Shown here piece by piece: positions 51,692-62,146 of a DNA stretch of 64,000 nt. The translations under genes and the position numbers were made by a program. Location: positions 143,069 to 207,068 of the forward strand of contig NZ_CANSMR010000014.1 of the NCBI RefSeq assembly GCF_947648125.1, given 5' to 3'. Source of the DNA: an uncultured Bradyrhizobium sp. GTDB lineage: Bacteria; Pseudomonadota; Alphaproteobacteria; Rhizobiales; Xanthobacteraceae. The notes beneath the pieces were generated by a model, which searched no databases, was not told the DNA's origin, and saw nothing but the letters and a program-made list of their open reading frames with translations. Position 1 is the stretch's first letter; each line of letters starts with the position of its first letter.

Positions 51692-51823
51692 TGTGCTTCG
51701 CCGGCTTGGTTGGAGTCGTTCGCGTATCCACTTGCGCCCGCCGAAGGCGGGTCGCTCCTGGATCGATTTGGCTGCTCATCTCGGCGCCGGGCGCTGCTTG
51801 CGCCGGAAGCCGGGACTCTTCGT

Positions 51824-52285
51824 CTAGGCTGCGGCAGCCATGAGTAGAGCCTGATCGTACGTGAGCACCGTTTCGTCTTTTTGATTCTTGACGGTGATGG
51901 TCATCGAGACCACGCCACGATCATTCTTTTTTTCGCTCTTCCGGACGTCGGTGATCGCGACACTAGTCAAGACCGTATCGCCGAACCTCACCGGGTTGGA
52001 GAAACGAACCTTTTCCAGACCAAGAAAGCCGATCGTCGTTCCTTCAAACAAGCCCGTACCATTGATCTGACCCGAGGTGATCGCGAGGGTCAGAAGTCCA
52101 TGCGCGATACGCGTACCAAACTGGCTCTTCTTGGCGTGCAGTTCGTTGAGATGGACAGGGTTGAAATCGCCCGACAGCCCCGCGAATAGGCTGACATCCC
52201 CGCTCTCGACCGTCCGACCAACGGTTTCGATGATTTCGCCGACTTTGAATTCATTCCAATAGCGCGCGTTCCGACCTTTTTGCAT
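51824..52285 (-). CDS. MaoC-type (R)-specific enoyl-CoA hydratase (153 aa)
   Basis: The hot-dog fold motif FAGLSGDFNPVHLNE with the Asp and His pair, followed by RIAHGLLTLAITSGQ, marks a hydratase adding water to an enoyl-CoA. ATG 52285 has AAGGAG upstream; the longer frame would run into the operator. It is the first gene of the leftward operon. Confidence 0.9.
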   Translation of the reverse strand: MQKGRNARYWNEFKVGEIIETVGRTVESGDVSLFAGLSGDFNPVHLNELHAKKSQFGTRIAHGLLTLAITSGQINGTGLFEGTTIGFLGLEKVRFSNPVRFGDTVLTSVAITDVRKSEKKNDRGVVSMTITVKNQKDETVLTYDQALLMAAAA

Positions 52286-52390
52286 TTCCCGCTCCTTGTG
52301 CTGCTCGCCCCACAATCCGGACTTCGCAAGACGCCAATCCAGCGCCGCTCTGGGGTCGAAATGCAAAATAGGCCAGCTTCGCTCGAATGT

Positions 52391-52431
52391 CAATAGACCT
52401 ATTTGTTAGTTCGATTGGTCTATTTGTTGAG
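52391..52431. promoter_or_regulatory. Composite operator, left operon side
   Basis: CAATAGACCTATTTG (52391-52405) and GATTGGTCTATTTGTTGAG (52413-52431) start 22 bases apart. They overlap the TetR stop and precede MaoC by about 105 bases. The same pair with the same spacing lies at 53146-53186. Confidence 0.7.
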
Positions 52432-53074
52432 GCTCTAAACCTTTGAGGATGACCTCAATTATTGAGTCCCCGTGCGAGATGAGAAACTCCTTACGCGTAA
52501 TGTCGACGTTGTAGATCTCATCAATCAAAACACTCAGACTGGAAGTCATCGCACAAACCGACACGATAATTTTCGTTACGTCCGCAGTCGGCAACGGACG
52601 GATCATCCCGGCCTCGATTGCCTCGTCGATTGCCTGATCAAAGAACCGATAACCGGCGACCATGTACCGACGGGCGAGCCATCGCAGCCGCGCACTGCGC
52701 GCCGTACCTTCGTGCATCAAAATTCGATTGAGATTTGGATCGACCGCATTCGCAGCGAAGAATCTGCGAATTATGACTTTCAGACGTGAAAGCGGATCAA
52801 GATCTCGCAGATCGGCATCGGCTATCGGGAAGGCAAGCCCCCGCTCGTACATGAGGCGCTCGATGACCGCTCTCCATATCCGAGACTTTTTGCCGAAGTG
52901 ATAATGAACCATCGATTGCGTGAGGCCGGCCGCAGCCGCAATTTGCCCCGTCGACACAGGCTCATACCCATACGCCGAAAAGAGATCAATCGCAGCGGCG
53001 AGCAGCTTCTCGCGGGGCTCTTGAGCTTCCGTCTTGCCGCGCATGGGCCCGCGAGCAGGCGTCGTCATCAGCAC
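52406..53074 (-). CDS. TetR/AcrR-family regulator (222 aa)
   Basis: The HTH is LLAAAIDLFSAYGYEPVSTGQIAAAAGLTQSMVHYHFGKKSRIWRAVIE, standard for TetR, and the ligand domain is helical with RILMHEGTARSARLRWLA. Such proteins leave DNA when a metabolite, often an acyl-CoA in catabolic clusters, binds. The gene sits between two composite operators, one on each operon's side. ATG 53068 is an alternative start. Confidence 0.92.
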   Translation of the reverse strand: MLMTTPARGPMRGKTEAQEPREKLLAAAIDLFSAYGYEPVSTGQIAAAAGLTQSMVHYHFGKKSRIWRAVIERLMYERGLAFPIADADLRDLDPLSRLKVIIRRFFAANAVDPNLNRILMHEGTARSARLRWLARRYMVAGYRFFDQAIDEAIEAGMIRPLPTADVTKIIVSVCAMTSSLSVLIDEIYNVDITRKEFLISHGDSIIEVILKGLEPQQIDQSN

Positions 53075-53145
53075 GCTCCTTCACTCCGAATTGAGCTCGT
53101 CGGACGGACCCGGCGATGACTTATCGCATTAGGGCGCGCAAAAAC

Positions 53146-53186
53146 CAATAGACCTATTGAGAATAACGATTGATCTATTTGTCAAG
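53146..53186. promoter_or_regulatory. Composite operator, right operon side
   Basis: CAATAGACCTATTG (53146-53159) and GATTGATCTATTTGTCAAG (53168-53186) start 22 bases apart, as at 52391-52431. They lie about 40 bases before the CoA-transferase start and 70 before the TetR start, so would control both. Confidence 0.72.
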
Positions 53187-53225
53187 TTGGACTATGTGTG
53201 CGAGCACGACCTGAGGAGCTCTGCA

Positions 53226-54341
53226 ATGAACAAGCCATTTAGTTCGCCAAGTGGGCCGTCGTCCGGACCCCTCCGCGGTGTCAAGATCGTGGAGTTCGCT
53301 GGCATGGGGCCAGGGCCCTTCGCGGCGATGCTCCTTGCGGACATGGGCGCTGACATCATACGGATCGAGCGGCCCGACGCTCCTGACGAGTTGATTAGCC
53401 CGATCGCCGATCGGGGAAGGCGTCGCGTACGCGCGGACCTAAAAAATCCGGATCACCTTCGGCGAATATTCTCTTTGCTTGAAGAGGCGGACGCACTCAT
53501 TGAGGGCTATCGGCCAGGCGTCATGGAGCGAGCGGGCCTTGGCCCGGACGAGGTACTGCGCCGAAATCCCAGCCTCGTCTACGGAAGAATCACCGGCTGG
53601 GGTCAAACTGGGCCGCTCGCAAAAGTCGCCGGACACGACATCAACTACATCGCTATCACTGGTGCATTGTCGGCGATCGGCCCCAAGGCCCAACCCATGC
53701 CACCACTAAACCTTGTGGGGGATTTCGGCGGAGGCGCTCTCTATCTTGCCATGGGCATTCTGGCCGCGCTCATCGATGCGCGCGTGAGCGGGAAGGGTCA
53801 AGTAGTCGACAGCGCCATGTGCGACGGGGCCGTCTCCCTGATGACCGCAATTTACGAGAAGACTTCGTTGGGAGAATGGACTGACGCTCGCGAAGCAAAC
53901 ATCTTTGACGGTGGAGCTCCCTTCTATCGCACATTCGAATGCGCCGATGGCGGCTACGTCTCGATTGGTGCACTTGAACCAAAATTCTACGGGCTTCTTT
54001 GCGAATCGATCGGTATTACCGAGCAGCTATCTGAGGACGAGCGCGACGATCCCAAGAACTGGCCAAAATTGCACGCGCAACTGGCTGCAGTCTTCAAGCA
54101 AAAGACGCGCGACGAGTGGACACAACAGTTAGAGGGCACGGACGCGTGCTTCGCACCGGTCCTTTCGCTGTCCGAAGCTCCCTTCCACCCTCATCTGAAA
54201 GCCAGGCAGTCGTTCCTGACGCGAAACGGCGTCATGCAGCCAGCTCCCGCTCCCCGCTTCTCGCGGAGCGTCTCCTCGGTACGCGAGGTAGATCAAGTAC
54301 CCGTTCCGATCTCATCTCTGGTAACGGACGCCTCGCTGTGA
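53226..54341 (+). CDS. CaiB/BaiF family CoA-transferase (371 aa)
   Basis: GVKIVEFAGMGPGPFAAMLLADMGADIIRIERP is the typical start; GYRPGVMERAGLGPDEV and GQTGPLAKVAGHDINYIAI with the catalytic Asp follow. Class III enzymes move CoA between acids, and racemases such as alpha-methylacyl-CoA racemase share the fold. ATG 53226 has GAGGAG. The stop overlaps the ligase start as GTGA. Confidence 0.92.
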   Translation: MNKPFSSPSGPSSGPLRGVKIVEFAGMGPGPFAAMLLADMGADIIRIERPDAPDELISPIADRGRRRVRADLKNPDHLRRIFSLLEEADALIEGYRPGVMERAGLGPDEVLRRNPSLVYGRITGWGQTGPLAKVAGHDINYIAITGALSAIGPKAQPMPPLNLVGDFGGGALYLAMGILAALIDARVSGKGQVVDSAMCDGAVSLMTAIYEKTSLGEWTDAREANIFDGGAPFYRTFECADGGYVSIGALEPKFYGLLCESIGITEQLSEDERDDPKNWPKLHAQLAAVFKQKTRDEWTQQLEGTDACFAPVLSLSEAPFHPHLKARQSFLTRNGVMQPAPAPRFSRSVSSVREVDQVPVPISSLVTDASL

Positions 54342-55885
54342 TCAGACTCCCGTCTTGCGATACCATCAGCGACCTCTATGTGCGCTCTTGTCAGACGAAG
54401 GGGCAAGAGATCATCTTCGCCGATGATGACGGAAACACCATCTCGGGCGACCGCGCTCTGGATTTGTCGCTACGCTTTGCGGGAGCATTGGACTCACTCG
54501 GCACCCAACCTGGTGACGTCGTAGCTTTTCTCTGTCTAGGATCCGCGACCCACGCCGTGGCCTGGTTCGGCACAGTGGTGGGCGGACGAGTCGCTTGCAA
54601 CCTCCACATTCGAGGAGAGACCGTCGAACGTATCGCAGAAGCACTCGACTGGATTGGCGCAAAGGTGCTTGTGCACGATCCTGACCTTACGTCGATCGCT
54701 ACAGACGCAATAGCGGCTACCGGACGATCAATTGAGCGCGTGACGCTGTCCGACGGCTTTCCGGACACCAACAGCTTCTATCCCCTCATTTCGCAGCACC
54801 AAGCTATCGACTATGCGACCAACCGGCCGGATCCGGATGTGCTCGCTGCCATCGCACTTTCTTCGGGTAGCACGGGAAAGCCCAAAGGGGTCATGCATAG
54901 TCAACGCTCCCTCCTGGAGTCGAGCAAGGCCGGACAAAACGTCCTCGAATGTGTCAGTCCGAACGATTGCCTGCTCGTGGTGATGAACCCATCGTTCGTC
55001 GCTTGGCAGTTGTTCGTCCTGGCTGGATTGGGCGGAAAGGCAAAGACCGTCCTTCTGAGGCGTTTCGACGCCGAAACAGTCCTGCATCTGATTGAAAAAG
55101 AGCTTGTCACAGTCTTGCCGCTGATACCCACAATGTGGCGGATGCTTATGGACGCGTCGCCAGAGGATTACGACTTGACCAGCCTGCGTCTCGCCTCGGT
55201 TGGGGGCGAGTCCCCTTCTGCGGCTCTGGTCGAGCGGTTGAGATCGGTCATTTGCGACCGCATCGTTGGGACGTATATGGCTGGTGAATCGGGTACAGCC
55301 TCTACGGTCGTCGTCAGGACCGAGGACCTTATCGTCCACAATAAAGCTGGCTCGACTGGTCTCCCGACACTCGGTGCCGACATCAAGGTGATCGATCCGG
55401 ACGGCGATCTTGATGACGAGCTTGCAGTCGGAGAAACCGGAGAAATCGCTGTATCCAGTCCGTCAGTCGCGATGGGATATTGGCGCGAGCCGGAGTTAAC
55501 CGCGAAGAAATTCGTAAAAGGGTGGTGGCGAAGCGGAGATCTCGGTCACATCGACACCGATGGTTATCTGTGGGTCGATGGTCGCGTTGACAACGTCATT
55601 AATACAGGCGGGATCAAGGTACACGCAGAAGAAGTCGAAGCAGCGCTCGGTTGTCACCCCCAGGTTCAGCATTGCGCCGTCGTTGGACGCGCTGACAGCA
55701 AATATGGGCAAAGAATCGAAGCCTTCATCATCGCGAGCGAACCGATACCTACGGCCGAAACACTGGATCGATTTCTCAGAGAAGATCAAAAGCTGAGCGG
55801 TCATAAAGTCCCAAAGACCTTTAATTTCGTTTCCGAACTGCCGATCGGATCGACCGGCAAAGTGAACCGACGCGCGCTGCGGTAA
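54338..55885 (+). CDS. Acyl-CoA ligase (AMP-forming, 515 aa)
   Basis: ANL motifs are [37 protein letters not shown] and [20 protein letters not shown], and the Lys in [11 protein letters not shown]. It differs from the other ligase in this window and so probably uses another substrate or step. GTG 54338 overlaps the previous stop. Confidence 0.9.
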   Translation: MIRLPSCDTISDLYVRSCQTKGQEIIFADDDGNTISGDRALDLSLRFAGALDSLGTQPGDVVAFLCLGSATHAVAWFGTVVGGRVACNLHIRGETVERIAEALDWIGAKVLVHDPDLTSIATDAIAATGRSIERVTLSDGFPDTNSFYPLISQHQAIDYATNRPDPDVLAAIALSSGSTGKPKGVMHSQRSLLESSKAGQNVLECVSPNDCLLVVMNPSFVAWQLFVLAGLGGKAKTVLLRRFDAETVLHLIEKELVTVLPLIPTMWRMLMDASPEDYDLTSLRLASVGGESPSAALVERLRSVICDRIVGTYMAGESGTASTVVVRTEDLIVHNKAGSTGLPTLGADIKVIDPDGDLDDELAVGETGEIAVSSPSVAMGYWREPELTAKKFVKGWWRSGDLGHIDTDGYLWVDGRVDNVINTGGIKVHAEEVEAALGCHPQVQHCAVVGRADSKYGQRIEAFIIASEPIPTAETLDRFLREDQKLSGHKVPKTFNFVSELPIGSTGKVNRRALR

Positions 55886-55955
55886 GCAACTTCCAGGATC
55901 GGACAATTACTGCAAGTCGTTTGCAACCTTACGGCTTACGTCGAGGAGGCTCGAG

Positions 55956-57284
55956 ATGAACTATACGAGTTCGCAGATTGTAACTGAAGCACGAGGCTAT
56001 ATGTCGGGCTTCGGCAACAGCTTTGAGACCGAAGCGCTACCCGGGACGATACCCGTCGGTCGAAACTCCCCTCAACGCTGTGCTTATGGCCTTTATGCCG
56101 AACAGCTTTCCGGCTCTCCATTCACCGCGCCACGCGGAACTAACGAGCGGTCTTGGCTCTATCGCATTCGTCCGTCGGTGAGACACTCTGGGCGCTTTAC
56201 GAAGGTCGATGCAGGGCTCTGGCGAACTGCACCTTGCCACGAGCACGATGCGCCCATAGCTCAGTTGCGCTGGGATCCCACACCAATACCGCCAGATGCA
56301 GTGACGTTCCTTCAGGGGGTCAACACGATGACCACCGCTGGCGACGTTCATACCCAAAACGGCATGGCTGCGCACGTCTATCTCATAACGAGATCGATGG
56401 TCGATCAGCACTTTTACAATGCCGATGGCGAGATGCTGTTTGTGCTACAGCAAGGCGATTTGCGGTTTGTCACCGAGTTCGGCCGCATTGACGCCCGACC
56501 AGGCGAGATTGTTGTAATTCCACGGGGCGTAAAGTTCCGGATCGAAATTTCTTCAGGCCCAGCGCGCGGCTACTTGTGCGAAAATTACGGGGGCGCCTTC
56601 ACGCTTCCCGAACGCGGCCCCATCGGCGCGAACTGCCTGGCGAATTCGCGCGACTTCCTTACTCCAGTCGCGGCGTACGAGGACAAAGAAACTCCGACCG
56701 AGTTGTTCGTGAAATGGGGCGGATCGCTCTACAGGACGGAGTTGTCTCACTCTCCGATCGACGTGGTTGGCTGGCACGGCAATTATGCGCCGTACAAGTA
56801 TGACCTGCGGACCTTTTCTCCGGTCGGCGCGATCTCCTTCGATCATCCCGATCCATCAATCTTTACCGTTCTCACATCACCATCTGAGACAGCGGGCACC
56901 GCGAACATCGACTTCGTCATCTTCCCTGAGCGTTGGATGGTGGCGGACAACACCTTCCGTCCGCCATGGTATCATATGAACATCATGTCGGAGTTCATGG
57001 GGCTGGTATACGGCACCTATGATGCGAAGCCGCAAGGGTTTGCACCTGGAGGCGTGAGTTTGCACAACTGCATGCTGCCGCATGGCCCGGACAACCAGGC
57101 TTTTGAACACGCCAGCCAGGGCGAGTTGAAGCCAGTCAAGTTGACCGGCACCTTGGCTTTCATGTTTGAGACGCGTTATGCGCAACATGTCACAAAGCAC
57201 GCTGCAAGCCTGAACACATTGCAGAGAGACTACGCGGACTGCTGGAATGGGCTTGAAAGGCGTTTCGACCCCTCTCGACCTTAG
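55956..57284 (+). CDS. hmgA: Homogentisate 1,2-dioxygenase
   Basis: Complete enzyme: [17 protein letters not shown] at the start, [24 protein letters not shown], and the iron-ligand segment [18 protein letters not shown] with [15 protein letters not shown]. It opens the homogentisate ring with O2 to give maleylacetoacetate. Length 442 is usual. GAGGAGG precedes ATG 55956. It begins the hmgA-maiA-fahA part of the operon, 70 bases after the ligase. Confidence 0.96.
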   Translation: MNYTSSQIVTEARGYMSGFGNSFETEALPGTIPVGRNSPQRCAYGLYAEQLSGSPFTAPRGTNERSWLYRIRPSVRHSGRFTKVDAGLWRTAPCHEHDAPIAQLRWDPTPIPPDAVTFLQGVNTMTTAGDVHTQNGMAAHVYLITRSMVDQHFYNADGEMLFVLQQGDLRFVTEFGRIDARPGEIVVIPRGVKFRIEISSGPARGYLCENYGGAFTLPERGPIGANCLANSRDFLTPVAAYEDKETPTELFVKWGGSLYRTELSHSPIDVVGWHGNYAPYKYDLRTFSPVGAISFDHPDPSIFTVLTSPSETAGTANIDFVIFPERWMVADNTFRPPWYHMNIMSEFMGLVYGTYDAKPQGFAPGGVSLHNCMLPHGPDNQAFEHASQGELKPVKLTGTLAFMFETRYAQHVTKHAASLNTLQRDYADCWNGLERRFDPSRP

Positions 57285-57293
57285 CGCAGCACG

Positions 57294-57941
57294 ATGCCTC
57301 AAGATCTGGAAGCCAAGCTATACGGCTACTACCGCTCAACGGCGGCTTATCGTGTTCGGATCGCGCTCGGCCTGAAGGGCTTGAACGTCATTCATGAGTA
57401 TATTCATCTACGCAATGGACAACAGACCTCCGCGGATTACCTGGCGATCAACCCAGCGGGTCTTGTACCGTACTGGATCGACGCTGAACTGAATCTTGCT
57501 CAGTCGATCGCCATCATCGAGTATCTTGAAGAGACTTATCCTGATCCGCCGCTTCTGCCGAAAGATCCGGCTTCTCGCGCCGTCGTTCGCGAAGTTGCTC
57601 TGGCCGTCTGCTGCGACATTCATCCAATTGGCAACTTGCGGGTCTTAAAGCGGCTGGAAGGCCTAGGCGTCGGGGAAGCCGATCGCGCGAATTGGTCCCG
57701 ACACTGGATTGATGCCGGCTTCGCCGCGATCGAGGAGAGATTGGCCAGCCAGCTTGGGCCGTTTGCGTTTGGTGAGAAACCATCTTTGGCTGACATCTGC
57801 ATTGTGCCGCAAGTGTTCAATGCCAGACGGTTCGGCGTCGATCTAACTCCGTATCCTCGGATACGGGAGATCGATGCTGTCGCGTCAACCCACGAGGCCT
57901 TTGCGGTGGCGTCGCCTGCTCGCCAGCCGGATTCCGAATAA
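57294..57941 (+). CDS. maiA: Maleylacetoacetate isomerase (zeta-class GST)
   Basis: YYRSTAAYRVRIALGLKGL is the glutathione-binding start; NPAGLVPYWID and QSIAIIEYLEETYPDPPLLP follow, then SLADICIVPQVFNARRFGVD. It converts maleylacetoacetate to fumarylacetoacetate. It starts ten bases after the hmgA stop, so the enzymes are made together. Confidence 0.94.
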   Translation: MPQDLEAKLYGYYRSTAAYRVRIALGLKGLNVIHEYIHLRNGQQTSADYLAINPAGLVPYWIDAELNLAQSIAIIEYLEETYPDPPLLPKDPASRAVVREVALAVCCDIHPIGNLRVLKRLEGLGVGEADRANWSRHWIDAGFAAIEERLASQLGPFAFGEKPSLADICIVPQVFNARRFGVDLTPYPRIREIDAVASTHEAFAVASPARQPDSE

Positions 57942-57965
57942 CTTCCTTGCTCGACTGGAAAGATA

Positions 57966-59264
57966 ATGCACCCAAACGATCCTAGACTGCGTTCCTTCGT
58001 CGAAGTTGGCTCATCGTCGCACTTCCCGATCCAGAACCTGCCATACGGCGTCTTCTCGACGCCGGCGACGCCGGCACGACGGATTGGCGTGGCTATCGGT
58101 GACTTTGTTCTCGATCTCTCTGTTCTAGAGCAAGAGCGACTGCTTCATCCGGCGCCCTCACCCTCCATCTTTTCGCAAACCACGATCAATGATTTCATGT
58201 CTCTCGGACCTCATACTTGGTCCGAGGTCCGAATGAGAATTAGCGAGCTACTTCGTCATGACTGCGGGGAGCTGCGTGATAATGAGAAACTGAGAGCTCG
58301 AGCTCTCCTGCCGCGCGACAGCGTTACCCTGCATTTGCCGTTAGAAGTGAAGGGCTTTACGGACTTCTATTCTTCAAAGGAACATGCGACCAATGTTGGC
58401 ACCATGTTCCGAGACAAGGACAATCCGTTGCTCCCGAATTGGCTGCATATTCCGATCGGCTATAATGGGCGCGCATCGACTGTTGTGGTCAGCGGAACAC
58501 CGATTCGCCGGCCACTAGGCCAAATCAAGCCTCCGACATCACATGATCCTGTGTTTGGCCCTTGTCGTCGAATGGACTTTGAACTCGAGATGGGCGTTGT
58601 AGTAGGCCAACCGTCGACGATGGGCGAAATGCTTTCTGAAGTCGAGGCAGATGCCCTGATCTTTGGGTTCACCCTCCTGAATGATTGGAGCGCGCGAGAC
58701 ATCCAGCAATGGGAGTACGTGCCGCTCGGCCCTTTTCAAGCGAAGGCCTTCGCCACTTCGATCAGCCCCTGGATCGTCACGCGGGAGGCATTGGAGCCGT
58801 TCCGGGTCCAGGGACCCGCTCAGGATCCGACTCCCCTCCCCTACCTGCGGCAGCGCGGCCTAAACAATTACGATATCAACCTCGATGTCGCACTACGATC
58901 TGCTGAAATGCGTACAGCGGAACGCATCAGCCGCACCAATTTCAAGTACATGTACTGGTCGTCGATCCAACAACTCGTTCACCATGCTTCGTCAGGCTGT
59001 TCTCTTAGTGTCGGCGACTTAATGGGGTCGGGCACAATTAGCGGTCCTGAAAAGCACCAACGCGGTAGTCTGCTGGAATTGAGCTGGGGAGGTGCTGAAC
59101 CGCTCGAACTTGGATCGGTGCCTCGCACCTTCCTTGAGGACGGCGACTCCGTGACCATCACTGGCTATTGTCAAGGGGATGGATACCGTGTCGGCTTTGG
59201 GGAGGTTGAAGGGACAATAACCCGGGCGTTGGGTGATTCGACGTCGCTCGCGGGCGGTCAGTGA
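57966..59264 (+). CDS. fahA: Fumarylacetoacetase
   Basis: Motifs are DFYSSKEHATNVGTMFRD, GYNGRASTVVVSG, DFELEMGVVVG with metal ligands, NDWSARDIQQWEYVPLGPF, and KPH-like end segments. It splits fumarylacetoacetate to fumarate and acetoacetate. Length 432 is usual. It ends the rightward operon, 24 bases after maiA. Confidence 0.95.
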   Translation: MHPNDPRLRSFVEVGSSSHFPIQNLPYGVFSTPATPARRIGVAIGDFVLDLSVLEQERLLHPAPSPSIFSQTTINDFMSLGPHTWSEVRMRISELLRHDCGELRDNEKLRARALLPRDSVTLHLPLEVKGFTDFYSSKEHATNVGTMFRDKDNPLLPNWLHIPIGYNGRASTVVVSGTPIRRPLGQIKPPTSHDPVFGPCRRMDFELEMGVVVGQPSTMGEMLSEVEADALIFGFTLLNDWSARDIQQWEYVPLGPFQAKAFATSISPWIVTREALEPFRVQGPAQDPTPLPYLRQRGLNNYDINLDVALRSAEMRTAERISRTNFKYMYWSSIQQLVHHASSGCSLSVGDLMGSGTISGPEKHQRGSLLELSWGGAEPLELGSVPRTFLEDGDSVTITGYCQGDGYRVGFGEVEGTITRALGDSTSLAGGQ

Positions 59265-59461
59265 TCTTGAGCGTATGCAGTCATATTCCCGCGCCGCAGA
59301 CCAAGTGCGTATGTAGAGAGGTCCGCCGAATTCTGAGTTGGGCCACAAGCTTACAGCGGTTTATCGAGGCGAACCTAGATGGCCCCCGAGTTGGACCAGA
59401 TTTCGCATGCCACGAGCTTGGCGAATCGCGAGCAAAGCTTTACGGGCTTCCTTTGGCATCC

Positions 59462-59662
59462 TCATACGAGCCTGATCCTATCCTTTAGCTTGCGATTGAT
59501 GAGCATCTCTGCGCGACGCCTTGCTAACTCAGGCAAGCGAGTTCGCACCTTAGTCCGGATCGATTGGCCGTCTAATCGAATGACGATCCAGAATTGATCG
59601 TCGAAGCGGCGGGTCACGCTGAACGTAACGCCTCTGTGGGTGTAAATGTTGGGCATGTTCAC
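59462..59662 (-). CDS. Small basic hypothetical protein (66 aa)
   Basis: The frame MNMPNIYTHRGVTFSVTRRF, then FWIVIRLDGQSIRTKVRTRL and ARRRAEMLINRKLKDRIR, is beta-then-helix and strongly basic, which looks coding. No family is recognised. A nucleic-acid-binding role is only suggested by charge. Confidence 0.5.
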   Translation of the reverse strand: MNMPNIYTHRGVTFSVTRRFDDQFWIVIRLDGQSIRTKVRTRLPELARRRAEMLINRKLKDRIRLV

Positions 59663-59705
59663 GATCTAGCGATCGGCGCGCGCCAGCTACACCGAAGCGA
59701 AGTCA

Positions 59706-60002
59706 TCAGCCTCGTCGCCAGACAATCTCCAAGGGCTCGCGAAAGGCAAATCGATTCAAATGCTCTGCCACGACATTCTCCAGACTGGCTGCGGTCTCTT
59801 CGTCTGGGACCGTAAGCTCGATGGCCAAGATATTATCTTTGGAGGTGATGACACATTGTCCGGCCGGAAATGGAATGTCAGCCCGTGACTCATCCCAAGT
59901 CAGATCCGGAAACTTGTGGCGCCAATGCTTTGCCAGTTGAACCAGATACTGTCCGGCGTACGCGGTTTCAATCTTAGCGGTGCTGATCAACCTCTCCTCC
60001 AT
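59706..60002 (-). CDS. DUF2218 family protein (98 aa)
   Basis: The pattern YLVQLAKHWRHKFPDLTWDE, PAGQCVITSKDNILAIELTVPDEE and VVAEHLNRFAFREPLEIVWRR is typical of this family, which is often next to siderophore or iron genes but has no defined activity. The start at 60002 gives the usual length. Confidence 0.85.
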   Translation of the reverse strand: MEERLISTAKIETAYAGQYLVQLAKHWRHKFPDLTWDESRADIPFPAGQCVITSKDNILAIELTVPDEETAASLENVVAEHLNRFAFREPLEIVWRRG

Positions 60003-60419
60003 CGCTGACTGTGCAAGGGTGCCTCGACGGCCTCTCTCCCGAGATGAGCGGGACAGTCGCCTGGCGGTGGGCTGCCCCTCATGCTCAGTTCAGATCGGGC
60101 CAACCAGCTTTCCGCCGAACGAATGATCATAAGGACAGCGTCCCGAATTTCCGCCAGTCGCGCTTAAAACGAACCCCCAGTTGCCAAACCGTTTCGGCTA
60201 CATGTGCGTTGGTGTCGCTGTAGCCCAGACGGCAGCTATGGAATAGGTGGACGCCGGGACGCTTGCGGGATCGCCAGGTTGTAACCAGCCGCCGCCGTAC
60301 GCAAGCTGCAGCAGCCTATAAAGAGCGCGACGCCTTTCGGCATCGCGCTCTTCGAAGATGCGATCAAGATCGGCTCTCATCGACCGAATTGGGACGAGCC
60401 ATCCGCTCTCGATCCAAAA
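60003..60419. other. Stretch without a strong gene
   Basis: A leftward frame (60198-60380) reads MRADLDRIFEERDAERRRAL and then LLQLAYGGGWLQPGD; it could be a short helical protein or a remnant. Nothing else is supported. Confidence 0.35.
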
Positions 60420-61022
60420 TTAACGCGCCGACTGACGCGCGGCAACTTCGGTGACGTGACGCCCCTGGAAGCGAGCGAGGTCGAGTTCATTCGCACTCGG
60501 CTTGCGCGATCCGTCGGGTCCCGCAATGGTGGTCGCACCGTAAGGGCTCCCACCTGTGATCTCGTCCAACCGCATTAGGCCTTGGGCGGAATAGGGAAGA
60601 CCGACGACTATCATGCCATGGTGCAAGAGCACAGGCAGCGTCGAAAGAATGGTCGACTCTTGCCCGCCGTGCTGCGTGGCTGTCGACGTAAATACCGACG
60701 CGACCTTGCCGACCAATTTTCCTCCAAACCAGAGGCTTCCCGTCTGATCGAGGAAGTTTTTCATCTGCGCCGCCATATTTCCAAATCTTGTCGGTGTACC
60801 GATGATAATCGCATCATAGTCGACGAGTTCGTCCGGTGTGGCGATAGGTGCGGCCTGATCGAGTTTGAAATAGCTTGCTTTCGCAACATCCTCGGGCACC
60901 AGTTCGGGTACGCGCTTCACGGTCGCCGTGGCGCCTGCCTCCCGAGCACCGCTCGCGACCGCGTTGGCCATCTCTTCGATATGCCCGTACGAAGAATAGT
61001 AGAGCACCAGAACTTTCGTCAT
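60420..61022 (-). CDS. wrbA: NAD(P)H:quinone oxidoreductase, WrbA type
   Basis: [19 protein letters not shown] binds FMN phosphate; [23 protein letters not shown] and [14 protein letters not shown] are family-specific. The enzyme reduces quinones by two electrons, avoiding radicals, which suits a region with dihydroxy-aromatic intermediates. Length 200 is usual. It is likely a stand-alone gene. Confidence 0.94.
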   Translation of the reverse strand: MTKVLVLYYSSYGHIEEMANAVASGAREAGATATVKRVPELVPEDVAKASYFKLDQAAPIATPDELVDYDAIIIGTPTRFGNMAAQMKNFLDQTGSLWFGGKLVGKVASVFTSTATQHGGQESTILSTLPVLLHHGMIVVGLPYSAQGLMRLDEITGGSPYGATTIAGPDGSRKPSANELDLARFQGRHVTEVAARQSAR

Positions 61023-61236
61023 TTCTCGGATCCCCTTTTTGCGGTCACCGGACCGCGGCCGACGTTGTCACAGACCCAACACGGCGCCGGATACCCGAGC
61101 CGCGCCACACGCGCGAAGGGTATACGCGCTCAAGTCAGTGCACACGGTCCAATGATGCGATCTCTGTGTTGCTCAAAGCGGAACGCTTGAAATTGAGGGC
61201 ACCACCACGTGCGAAATACGCACGATGGCAACCTGC

Positions 61237-62142
61237 CTATTGACCACCAGCGCTCGCGAAAACTTCCGAAATCCAGTCGACGAACACGCGTAGCTTCGCA
61301 CTTAAGTGCCGATTTGGGGGGTATAGGATGTGCATCGGATGCGGAGGCCGCCTCCAATCGTCGAGCACCGAAACGAGCGAGCCATCGTTGAGGTATCGTT
61401 GCGCCATAAATCTGAAGGTTTGCCCGATCCCAAGGCCCTCGAGTAGGCAGGTCATGTGCGCCGTACTTTCGTTCACGGCAATCGCCGACGACGCAATTAC
61501 TTCGATCGCTTCGTCGCGGCGTCGAAAATGCAGCGGAAAAGGCCTTCCGCTCAGCGACGACGTGTAACTGACTACAGAGTACGTCGTCTCAAGGTCACGT
61601 GGATGCGCCGGCGATCCAAAGCCTTCAACAAACGACCGGCTTGCGCATGTAACGTACTCAAACTGGCACAATCGCTTTGCTATCAATGATGAATCGGCTA
61701 GCGCCCCGCCTCTTATCGCACAATCCACACCCTCATCGACTAAGTCCACAGGTCGGTCATTAACGCCGAGATGAAGAACGATGTCGGGATATTTGGGACG
61801 AAACTCTCGCAGGGCGGGAATGAGGATCAAATTCGCGAGCGACGATCCGATTTCAACTCGCAGAATGCCTTTCGGTCGCGCGCGCGTTTGCGATGCTGCG
61901 GCGTCCATTTCCTCGAGCTCCGCAAGGAGGCGTACGGCGCGCTCGTAATATGCGGCTCCTTCCGGAGTGACTGAAACAGAGCGCGTGGTCCGCTGCACCA
62001 ACCTGACGCCAAGATGATTCTCGAGATCCTGGATCAGCTTGCTAACCGTCGATCGCGGCAGGTTCAATTGGTTCGCCGCCCGACCAAAGGCACCGCTCTC
62101 GGAAATCCGCAGAAAGGCCCTCAAAGCAAGGACGTGGTCCAT
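61237..62142 (-). CDS. LysR-family regulator (301 aa)
   Basis: The HTH ALRAFLRISESGAFGRAANQLNLPRSTVSKLIQDLENHLGVRLVQRTTRSVSVT is standard, and the effector domain begins GILRVEIGSSLANLILIPAL. It would sense a small molecule and act on the divergent epoxide hydrolase gene. ATG 62142 is chosen because the domain starts there and a 22-bp palindrome lies just before it. Confidence 0.92.
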   Translation of the reverse strand: MDHVLALRAFLRISESGAFGRAANQLNLPRSTVSKLIQDLENHLGVRLVQRTTRSVSVTPEGAAYYERAVRLLAELEEMDAAASQTRARPKGILRVEIGSSLANLILIPALREFRPKYPDIVLHLGVNDRPVDLVDEGVDCAIRGGALADSSLIAKRLCQFEYVTCASRSFVEGFGSPAHPRDLETTYSVVSYTSSLSGRPFPLHFRRRDEAIEVIASSAIAVNESTAHMTCLLEGLGIGQTFRFMAQRYLNDGSLVSVLDDWRRPPHPMHILYPPNRHLSAKLRVFVDWISEVFASAGGQ

Positions 62143-62146
62143 ATCT

